Origin: Alphaproteobacteria bacterium
Lineage (GTDB): Bacteria; Pseudomonadota; Alphaproteobacteria; Elsterales; Elsteraceae
Direction: 5' to 3'
DNA length: 45,980 nucleotides
NCBI GenBank assembly: GCA_004292755.1
Contig: RDXE01000052.1
Location: 1 to 45,980, forward strand
Below are positions 40,230 through 45,980 of this stretch, piece by piece. The translations under genes and the position numbers were made by a program. Position 1 is the stretch's first letter, and each line of letters opens with the position of its first letter. The notes under the pieces were generated by a model. It was not told where the DNA came from. It was given only the letters and a program-made list of their open reading frames with translations, and searched no databases.

Positions 40230-41640
40230 CCTCGCCCTCCTGTCGGCGCTGGCCTCACTCGCCGCCTGCGCGCGCGAGGGGCCGCCAGCGCCTGTGGAAC
40301 TGGTCGGTGCTGGAGGATTGTCGCAAACCGCCCAGCGGGAGAACCTGCCACGCGACGGCTATGTGGTTCAGCGCGGCGACACACTGTTTGCGATCTCCCG
40401 TCGGTTTGATGTTGCACCGCGTGCGCTGATCGAAGCGAACGGCTTGACCCCGCCCTATGGGCTGCAGATCGGCCAGCGGTTGGATATTCCGCAGGAACGC
40501 ACCCACATGGTGACCGCGGGCGAGACCTTGAGCGGCATCGCGCGCCGCTATGGTGTCGACCAAAGCTCGCTCGTGCGCCTCAATCGGCTGCCGCCGCCCT
40601 ATCTGGTGCAGACCGGCCAGCGCCTCGTGCTGCCAGCCCCCGTGGCGCGCACCGATCAGCCGCCGCCGATTGCCACTCCGCGCCAAAGCGTCGAGATGGC
40701 GCCGCTGCCGCCTGTGGTGGCAACCCGCCCCGCGGCGCAACCCGCGCCGCCCCCGGCAGCGCCCGTCGCTCTACCGCCTGCGGCGCCACCGCCGGTCATC
40801 GTGCCGCCTGCGGCGCCAGCGACCAGCAGCGTGTCGGTTCAGCCGTTGCCGCCGCCCGCGCGCACGGGTGTGGAGGTGGCGCCGTCGCCGCCCATCGTAC
40901 CGGCACAGCCGCCGCGACCCGCCGTGGATGCGCCATTGCCGCAGGTGCTGCAAGCGCCTGCGACGACGACACAGTCAGGCCAGGGCAGGGTGGCAGCGGC
41001 ATCACCAGCACCACCGCCGCCACCAGTTCCACCACCGACACCGCCGTCACCATCGACACCGCCTGCGGTTGTCGCGCCGCCGCCACCCGTGGCTGACCCT
41101 GCGCCCCCTCCGCCCCCGCCGCCGCCGCCCGCTCCGGTGGTCGAAGCACCGCCCCCACCCGCCGCGCAAACGCGCGCGGAGACCGCTGCCGTGCCGCCGC
41201 GCGCCTCGCGCACCTTCCTATGGCCCGTGCGCGGGCGGGTGATCGGCACGTTTGGTCCGACCGGGCGGGGCCAGCACAATGACGGCTTGAACATCGCGGC
41301 CCCCCGCGGCACGCCGGTGCGCGCGGCAGAGAACGGTGTGGTGGCCCATGTTGGCGATGAGATTCGCGGCTTTGGCACCTTGATCCTGGTGCGCCATGCT
41401 GATGGCTTCGTCACGGCCTACGCGCACCTGGACGCGGCCGTGGTTCAGCGTGGCGACACGGTACGCCGTGGTCAGGTGATCGGCCGGGTTGGCCAAACTG
41501 GTGCTGTCGAACAGCCGCAGTTGCATTTCGAGGTGCGGCAAGGCACGCAAGCCGTTGACCCGCAACGATTCCTCGGCAGCCCGTCCCAAACCTCCTGGGG
41601 CGACAGCGGCCCCACGCCGCCCACCCATCCGCAGGGCTGA
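40210..41640 (+). CDS. nlpD: NlpD-like LysM/M23 lipoprotein
   Basis: 476 residues from a GTG inside the end of pcm. The signal peptide ends in a lipobox LAAC with the lipidated Cys at 20, so it is outer-membrane or periplasmic lipid-anchored. Two LysM domains (about 51-93 and 99-142) bind peptidoglycan, a very long Pro/Ala/Val linker follows (about 145-355), and a LytM/M23 domain covers roughly 370-465 ('GLNIAAPRGTPVRAAENGVVAHVG', AYAHLDAAV, LHFEVR). The zinc-ligand Asp of the usual HxxxD is Asn here (HNDGLN), so the domain is probably non-catalytic and activates amidases, like NlpD and DipM-type proteins. A later Met is not needed: the GTG gives the only start that includes the lipobox. Confidence 0.9.
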   Translation: MRARWVDLALLSALASLAACAREGPPAPVELVGAGGLSQTAQRENLPRDGYVVQRGDTLFAISRRFDVAPRALIEANGLTPPYGLQIGQRLDIPQERTHMVTAGETLSGIARRYGVDQSSLVRLNRLPPPYLVQTGQRLVLPAPVARTDQPPPIATPRQSVEMAPLPPVVATRPAAQPAPPPAAPVALPPAAPPPVIVPPAAPATSSVSVQPLPPPARTGVEVAPSPPIVPAQPPRPAVDAPLPQVLQAPATTTQSGQGRVAAASPAPPPPPVPPPTPPSPSTPPAVVAPPPPVADPAPPPPPPPPPAPVVEAPPPPAAQTRAETAAVPPRASRTFLWPVRGRVIGTFGPTGRGQHNDGLNIAAPRGTPVRAAENGVVAHVGDEIRGFGTLILVRHADGFVTAYAHLDAAVVQRGDTVRRGQVIGRVGQTGAVEQPQLHFEVRQGTQAVDPQRFLGSPSQTSWGDSGPTPPTHPQG

Positions 41641-41798
41641 GAGACGCGCGAATTCAGCCGGAGCGTTCAAGGCAACGCAGTTGACCAGCGTCGAGTTCGC
41701 CTCCGCTCACCCAACCCAAGCGTGTGCCGACCAAGCGTATCCTGGTGTTTACGGGCATCTTCGCGCGGTCGGGGGAATCCACCTGACCGCGATCAGCT

Positions 41799-42089
41799 CT
41801 AGTGCAGATCGCGTGCGCGCACCCGGCGGACGTGGGGCCAGGAGGTGGGTGCCGCGTCGGCCAAGCTTTCGACTTCGGCTTGACGCACGCGGTGGCTGAA
41901 TTCTGGCAGGGTGAGCACTTGGCGCTGTTGGCCGCAGGGTCGATCAATCGACACCACAACACAGGGCCGCTCGCCCGCCTCGTCCTCCAGCACCGACATC
42001 AGGGTTCCTGTGACGCGGTAGAGGGCACCGGAGCCCACGCGCAAAGCATCTCCAGGACGCGGGTCATGCCGCGGATCGCGCGAGGACAT
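41799..42089 (-). CDS. Conserved-looking small hypothetical protein, 96 residues
   Basis: I do not recognise the family. The 96-residue product starts at the ATG 42089-42087, preceded on the minus strand by GGAGGT at seven bases, which is a strong ribosome site. The sequence begins with a Pro/Arg/His-rich tail (RDPRHDPRPGD), then a small folded-looking core ('ALRVGSGALYRVTGTLMSVLEDEAGERPCVVVSIDR' and 'VLTLPEFSHRV') and a basic C-terminus. There is no signal peptide or membrane segment. A longer in-frame reading into the neighbouring tRNA-Ser is an artefact. The role is unknown; the core looks like a small beta-barrel, which is a guess. Confidence 0.65.
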   Translation of the reverse strand: MSSRDPRHDPRPGDALRVGSGALYRVTGTLMSVLEDEAGERPCVVVSIDRPCGQQRQVLTLPEFSHRVRQAEVESLADAAPTSWPHVRRVRARDLH

Positions 42090-42257
42090 AGGACAAACCT
42101 CCAGAACCCCAAACCGTCTCGTTGACGGTGGTCGGACTAGGCAGCATGAGGCCGCCCTCATCCTCCGTGAGGCTGCTCCAACTGTGCAGAAGCCTTGCGC
42201 CCTTCGCAATCCCCAGATCCCAAGGGCGACGTTCGGTCGCCGGGGATGGGGACGAGT

Positions 42258-42347
42258 TGGCGGATGGGGTGGGATTCGAACCCACGGTGGACTCGCGCCC
42301 ACGCCGGTTTTCAAGACCGGTGCCTTAAACCGCTCGGCCACCCATCC
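42258..42347 (-). tRNA. tRNA-Ser, anticodon TGA
   Basis: On the minus strand the acceptor GGATGGG pairs with CCCATCC (5' end at 42347). The anticodon stem CCGGT/ACCGG holds CTTGAAA. A long variable arm of the serine type and the T arm GTGGG/CCCAC around TTCGAAT follow. The discriminator is G, and CCA is encoded at 42260-42258. Confidence 0.97.
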
Positions 42348-42367
42348 GTGCTGCGGGGGAGATAGCC

Positions 42368-42880
42368 TTAACTGAGGGCGCGCGTCCAGGGGGGTGGTGC
42401 AGCGGCTGGCGTAAGGGGAAGGCAGAAGAGGGCGTCGTCGGGGACGAAGCCTTCGGCACCCAGGGCGCGGGCGGCGTTCTCGTCGTTGGCGGCGGCGCGC
42501 AAATGCAGAGCCGCACAGCCATTTTCAGCCGCAATCACCCGCAAGTCGCGCACCAGCGCGTGAACCACAACAGCAGGGTCCAACAGATCAATCGCCATCA
42601 CTTGATCAACTGCCAAAGTCCGGCCATGGCCCAGGTCATTGTGGATGCGGAACTCGGCAAGGCCACAGGCATAGCCGCGCTCCGACCAGGCGACCACAAT
42701 CCCCTGGCGGATGGGCGAGGGGCGGGCAGGGCGCCCCTCCGCCTCAACCTTGCGCACCCGAGTGGACGCATGGCGACGCCAGCGGGGTAGGTCGATCCCA
42801 GGCAGGCGCGCACGCACCAGCGGGAACACTTGCGCGATCTGGCCTGCTTCCAACAGAGCAGTTGTTACAGCACGGGTCAT
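42368..42880 (-). CDS. GNAT-like acetyltransferase domain protein
   Basis: 170 residues from the ATG at 42880 (MTRAVTTALLEAG); a longer in-frame start at 42949 is possible but adds a Ser/Thr/Arg-rich tail with no recognisable pattern. The layout fits small GNAT proteins common in Rhodospirillales: an N-terminal 'AGQIAQVFPLVRARLPGIDLPRWRRHA' helix pair, a central strand region ('GIVVAWSERGYACGLAEFRIHNDLGHGRTLAVDQVMAIDLLDP') and a C-terminal 'ALVRDLRVIAAENGCAALHLRAA'. A clear acetyl-CoA-binding motif (Q/RxxGxG/A) is not evident, so it may be degenerate or bind something else. It lies between tRNA-Ser and the divergent fnr gene. Confidence 0.6.
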   Translation of the reverse strand: MTRAVTTALLEAGQIAQVFPLVRARLPGIDLPRWRRHASTRVRKVEAEGRPARPSPIRQGIVVAWSERGYACGLAEFRIHNDLGHGRTLAVDQVMAIDLLDPAVVVHALVRDLRVIAAENGCAALHLRAAANDENAARALGAEGFVPDDALFCLPLTPAAAPPPWTRALS

Positions 42881-43042
42881 GATCGATCCCACGGCGGTTC
42901 GGCGCAAAGCGGCGTCGCTGGTATCACTCGATCCCCTCCCCGAAGTCACCGCGCCCCATGACGGGGCAGGGCCGCTCGCATTCCGGCAAACCGGGCTGCC
43001 TTCGCGAGCCTCTTCCTATATCACCCACAGGCTGCGGCAGAA

Positions 43043-43056
43043 TTGACATGGATCAA
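43043..43056 (+). promoter_or_regulatory. Fnr/FixK-type box upstream of the fnr gene
   Basis: TTGACATGGATCAA matches the Fnr consensus TTGAT-N4-ATCAA at nine of ten defined positions, centred 73 bases before the fnr ATG. A TTGACA hexamer lies within it and could act as a -35. Autoregulation is the simplest reading. Confidence 0.6.
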
Positions 43057-43122
43057 AGGCCGATCCTGCTCTAGGGTTTTGTCAACGAAGGTTCGGATAA
43101 CGGTTCGGGAAGGAGACTGGGC

Positions 43123-43932
43123 ATGCACGGTCGTGTTGCAGCCCCCACACGAATGTCGGCTGAGGCTCGCGGCACCCCTGCGGGCGACAGCGCGGCGCGG
43201 CCTGCCTTTTCCGAACCCAGGACCTGTCATGCCGATCCTGCCGTGCTGGAGCCGTGCGAGAGCTGCCATGCACGCTGTCATTCCGTGTGTGCGGGCCTGT
43301 CGGTAGAAGAGATCAATCGGTTGGCGCTGCTCACCCAGCCCGCCACCATCGGCGCTGGGCAAACCTTCATCTCGGAAGGGGAGAGCGCGGTCCATTTGAT
43401 CAACCTGAACAGCGGCTGCGTGAAGATTTTCAAGCTGTTGCCCGATGGTCGGCGTCAGATCACTGGCTTCTTGTTCCAGGGCGATTTCCTCGGCATTCCG
43501 TTCAACGAGGCCTATGTCTACTCGGCCGAGGCGGTGACCGACGTGCAGGTGTGCCGTTTTCCGCGCCGCGCGTTCAACGCGCTGATGGAAGAAATTCCAG
43601 GCCTTGAGAAACGGCTGTTGACCCGCGCCTCTAACGAGTTGGCGCAGGCGCAAGAGCAGATGCTGTTGCTCGGCCGCAAGACCGCCCGGGAGAAGATCGC
43701 AAGTTTTCTGCTGGGTCTGTCGGAACGGGCACGGCGCTTAGGGTTGCCCGATGACCCCGTCGATCTGCCGATGGGCCGGGCCGACATTGCCGATTATCTG
43801 GGGCTGACCACCGAGACGGTCAGCCGGACCCTCACCCAACTGAAGCGCGACCAATTGATCCGGATGGAGGGCACGGCCCATGTCCGGCTGCTGGATCGGG
43901 CGGAGTTGATCGCCATATCCGACGGCGAGTAG
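43123..43932 (+). CDS. Crp/Fnr-family oxygen-responsive regulator (FnrN/FixK1-type)
   Basis: 269 residues. The N-terminal cysteines C45, C48 and C56 follow the C-x2-C-x7-C spacing of alphaproteobacterial FnrN/FixK1 proteins, and C144 (VQVCRFP) sits where E. coli FNR has C122. These four can hold an oxygen-labile 4Fe-4S cluster; C35, C52 and C99 are extra. A cAMP-type beta-roll (about 60-150), a dimerisation helix, and a helix-turn-helix ADIADYLGLTTETVSRTL at 220-237 follow. The E-x-x-S-R recognition residues match FNR, predicting TTGAT half sites. An AAGGAGA ribosome site precedes the ATG, and a matching box lies upstream. It would switch gene expression at low oxygen, in the cytosol. Confidence 0.92.
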   Translation: MHGRVAAPTRMSAEARGTPAGDSAARPAFSEPRTCHADPAVLEPCESCHARCHSVCAGLSVEEINRLALLTQPATIGAGQTFISEGESAVHLINLNSGCVKIFKLLPDGRRQITGFLFQGDFLGIPFNEAYVYSAEAVTDVQVCRFPRRAFNALMEEIPGLEKRLLTRASNELAQAQEQMLLLGRKTAREKIASFLLGLSERARRLGLPDDPVDLPMGRADIADYLGLTTETVSRTLTQLKRDQLIRMEGTAHVRLLDRAELIAISDGE

Positions 43933-43942
43933 CCAGCGCTCA

Positions 43943-44734
43943 ATGGGCTTCGTGGCCAGCAAGGTCTTCTGGTGGTTTGCCGCGCCGGCCAACTTGGCCC
44001 TGGCGCTGCTGGCGCTCGCGTGTGTGAGCTTGCTGATTGGCTGGCGTCGGCTGGGTGGCAGCCTGTTGGCGTTGCTGCTGGCCAGTGGTGTCGCACTGGC
44101 CGCGCTGCCGATGAAAGACTGGGTGCTGCGACCGTTGGAGGATCGCTTCACCGTGCCGACTCTGCCGGCGCGCATCGACGGCGTGATCGTACTGGGTGGC
44201 GCGATTGACAGCGTTCTATCGGCTGATCGCCAGCAGTGGGTGATCAACGACTCCGCCGAACGGCTGACTGCGTTTCTCGATCTGGCCAGACGCTTTCCCA
44301 GTGCGCAGTTGGTGTTCTCTGGTGGCTCAGCCTCCTTGTTTGCCGACGACGCCCGCGAAGCCGATGTGGCGCGCGGGCTGTTCGCCGCCCTTGGCCTGCC
44401 GCCTGAGCGGGTGATCTTTGAGCGTGATTCGCGCAATACCTACGAGAACGGGGTGTTCAGCCAGCGTCTGGTCCAGCCACAACCGAACCAGGTTTGGCTG
44501 TTGGTGACCAGCGCCTATCACATGCCGCGGGCTGTCGGCGTGTTTCGCCGGTTGGGCTGGCCGGTGGTCCCGTACCCTGTGGATTTCTCCATCTCTGCCC
44601 ACGAAAACCATGCGACTGGCTCTGTTCTTGACAGTTTGAACGGGGTCCACTGGGGCCTGAGAGAGTGGATCGGACTGACCTATTATCGTCTCTCCGGGTA
44701 TACGGATCGCTGGCTGCCCGCCCCCTCCCAGTAG
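43943..44734 (+). CDS. YdcF/ElyC-like DUF218 membrane protein
   Basis: 263 residues. Two N-terminal hydrophobic segments (about 10-32 and 37-56) anchor a DUF218 domain with 'IDGVIVLGGAIDSVLS', 'LVFSGGSASLF', 'DDAREADVARGLFAALGLPPERVIFERDSRNTYENGVF' and the late 'VWLLVTSAYHMPRAVGVFRRLGWPV'. The domain should face the periplasm, as in SanA and ElyC, proteins linked to envelope integrity and peptidoglycan precursor use; the biochemical function is not settled. The start lies ten bases after the fnr stop, so they may share a transcript. The next gene (mltB-like) begins 53 bases after its stop. Confidence 0.88.
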   Translation: MGFVASKVFWWFAAPANLALALLALACVSLLIGWRRLGGSLLALLLASGVALAALPMKDWVLRPLEDRFTVPTLPARIDGVIVLGGAIDSVLSADRQQWVINDSAERLTAFLDLARRFPSAQLVFSGGSASLFADDAREADVARGLFAALGLPPERVIFERDSRNTYENGVFSQRLVQPQPNQVWLLVTSAYHMPRAVGVFRRLGWPVVPYPVDFSISAHENHATGSVLDSLNGVHWGLREWIGLTYYRLSGYTDRWLPAPSQ

Positions 44735-44787
44735 CGTGCGACAGGCCATTGCTTGCCCGGGCGGGGCGCCAATGGCACAAGATATGG

Positions 44788-45879
44788 ATGGTCGCGCACC
44801 CCTTCACACCCTCCCGGCGGCTGGTTCTCGCCAGTTTGGCCGCCAGCCTGTCGGCATGCAGTTCCGTCGGCAGTGCTGAGCCCGGCGGGCCTGTCACCTC
44901 TTTGGCACCGACATCCCCGGCCCCAGCGACGGCGCAGGCAGCCCCGGTTGTGCCCTCGGCGGAACCTCCCGGCGCACCGCCGCCGCAGGCGTTTCGGACG
45001 TGGCTGGAGGCGTTTCGCGCAGAAGCACTGCGGGCCGGTATTCGTCGCGAGACGGTGGAGCGCTCCCTGTCCGGCCTTGCCCCCATCCAACGGGTGATTG
45101 AGCTGGATCGCGCCCAGCCAGAGCGGACCCAAACCTTCGAGCAATACATCACCCGTGTGATCAACGATGTGCGGATCAACCGGGCACGGGACTTGCGTCG
45201 CCAGCATGATGGCGTGCTGCGCCAGGTGGCGCAGCGCTTTGGCGTGCCTCCGCGCTTTGTCATCGCCTTGTGGGGGTTGGAGAGTGATTTTGGCCGGATC
45301 ACCGGCAACTTCCCGATCATCGCTGCCCTAGCCACGCTGGCGTGGGAGGGGCGGCGGGCGCAGCTGTTCCGCTCTGAGCTGTTGGAGGCGTTGAGAGTGG
45401 TGGACAGTGGTGCGATCACGGCCGAGGCTTGGCGCGGCTCGTGGGCGGGCGCCTCGGGCCAGAGCCAGTTCATGCCATCCAGCTATCGACGCTTCGCCGT
45501 GGATTTCAACGGTGATGGCCGGGCGGATATCTGGTCGAACGAAGCTGATGTGTTCGCCTCGATTGCCAACTATCTCGGTCGGTCAGGCTGGAATGCCCGA
45601 CAGACGTGGGGGCACGCGGTTAGCCTCAGCCAACCGATCCCGCAGGATCGCACCGGCATCGATATCCGCCGCCCGGTTGGCGAATGGTTGCGCAATGGTG
45701 TGCGGTTCACCGGTGCGGCTGGTGACCCTGCGCTCGAGGCCTCCCTGGTTCGGCCCGGCGGGGTTGGCGGGCGGGCGTGGCTGGTCTACGGCAACTATCG
45801 CGTGGTCATGCAGTGGAACCGCTCGACGTTCTTTGCCACCTCGGTCGGGTTGCTGGCCGATCACATTGAGGCTGCCTGA
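44788..45879 (+). CDS. mltB: Membrane-bound lytic murein transglycosylase, MltB type
   Basis: 363 residues from the ATG at 44788. The N-terminus has a twin-Arg motif (SRRLVLA, residues 9-15) before a hydrophobic stretch and a lipobox LSAC with Cys at 24, so it may be a Tat-exported lipoprotein. After a Pro/Ala-rich linker, a family-3 transglycosylase domain starts near residue 68: the catalytic Glu is E165 in LWGLESDFG, and 'GSWAGASGQSQFMPSSYRRFAVDFNGDGRADIWSNEADVFASIANYL' is the conserved core. It cleaves peptidoglycan glycan strands to 1,6-anhydro ends. In-frame upstream starts overlap the DUF218 gene and are rejected. Its stop overlaps the next gene by one base (TGATG). Confidence 0.93.
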   Translation: MVAHPFTPSRRLVLASLAASLSACSSVGSAEPGGPVTSLAPTSPAPATAQAAPVVPSAEPPGAPPPQAFRTWLEAFRAEALRAGIRRETVERSLSGLAPIQRVIELDRAQPERTQTFEQYITRVINDVRINRARDLRRQHDGVLRQVAQRFGVPPRFVIALWGLESDFGRITGNFPIIAALATLAWEGRRAQLFRSELLEALRVVDSGAITAEAWRGSWAGASGQSQFMPSSYRRFAVDFNGDGRADIWSNEADVFASIANYLGRSGWNARQTWGHAVSLSQPIPQDRTGIDIRRPVGEWLRNGVRFTGAAGDPALEASLVRPGGVGGRAWLVYGNYRVVMQWNRSTFFATSVGLLADHIEAA

Positions 45880-45980
45880 TGCTCCGGCTCGCCGCTGTTG
45901 TTCTGCTTGGCCTGCTGGCAGGCTGTGCCGAAACCCAATTCGCTGCGCAAGCGTTGAAGCAAGCCCAACCCGGCCGCCAC
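45879..45980 (+). CDS. Lipoprotein, N-terminal part, probably RlpA
   Basis: Only 34 residues are in the window. A short signal peptide with lipobox LAGC (Cys 16) is followed by a polar, Gln/Ala-rich start of the mature protein. The ATG overlaps the mltB stop, so the two are coupled. In related genomes mltB is followed by rlpA, a septal-ring lipoprotein with lytic transglycosylase activity, and the start fits that, but the domain itself is outside the window. The call rests mainly on context. Confidence 0.6.
   Translation, partial: MLRLAAVVLLGLLAGCAETQFAAQALKQAQPGRH

Noticed and set aside
41788-41813. Seven-base inverted repeat around the stop of the 96-residue gene
   Set aside because: CGCGATC and GATCGCG can pair, but the 12-base loop contains the stop codon and the stem is short; too weak to call a terminator.
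42090-42341. N-terminal extension of the small hypothetical gene (MAERFKAPVLKTG...)
   Set aside because: This is the well-known false peptide read from a tRNA-Ser gene. The true start is the ATG at 42089 with a GGAGGT site.

Overview
The window is GC-rich chromosomal DNA of an alphaproteobacterium, most likely from the Rhodospirillales or a close relative. Support comes from gene content and order: an NDUFS4-type complex I accessory subunit, the surA/rsmA and pepA-holC neighbourhood, glyQ-glyS-ppdK, the long run dgt-argS-SPOR-nagZ-scpA-scpB-tatABC-serS-surE-pcm-nlpD, and an FnrN/FixK-type regulator. I cannot name the species. Nearly all of the window is core genome; I see no insertion sequence, prophage, CRISPR array, toxin-antitoxin pair or recognisable defence locus.

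Layout. 1-3500: rlmJ (partial) and an ABC-F ATPase with a probable frameshift at its 3' end, a DUF192 protein and an O-methyltransferase. 3570-5650: tRNA-Pro(TGG), the NDUFS4-like subunit, tRNA-Arg(TCT) and a long-form (enterobacterial-type) argG. 5650-10460: rsmA and surA on the minus strand, divergent from pepA-holC, then ndk with a clear sigma70-like promoter. The lptF-lptG-lptD block and pdxA, usual at this locus, are absent. 10570-15270: a secreted phytase-esterase-like protein; a 755-residue membrane-anchored repeat protein in unusually AT-rich DNA; a minus-strand cupredoxin / cytochrome P460 pair. 15465-25910: dnaE, a CmcI-like methyltransferase/hydroxylase, glyQ-glyS, ppdK and tRNA-Thr(GGT). 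26050-28040: an unrecognised 243-residue protein, exonuclease III and erpA, all minus. 28150-41640: a densely packed plus-strand series from dgt to the LysM/M23 lipoprotein, with many stop/start overlaps, interrupted by one orphan ferric-type ABC ATPase. 41800-45980: a small hypothetical gene, tRNA-Ser(TGA), a GNAT-like gene, an Fnr-type regulator preceded by an Fnr box, a DUF218 protein, an MltB-type lytic transglycosylase and the start of a lipoprotein gene, probably rlpA.

The genes mainly serve translation (four tRNAs, three aminoacyl-tRNA synthetases, rRNA methylation), replication and chromosome segregation (dnaE, holC, scpAB), nucleotide pools (ndk, dgt), and envelope work (surA, tat, nagZ, SPOR, NlpD, MltB, RlpA). 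The best candidate for something poorly described is the 755-residue protein at 12131-14398: seven successive 45/46-residue repeats, an export signal, two C-terminal membrane segments and foreign-looking base composition. The next most interesting points are the missing lpt block, the long-form argG beside a tRNA-Arg, the broken ABC-F/rlmJ junction and the Fnr box.
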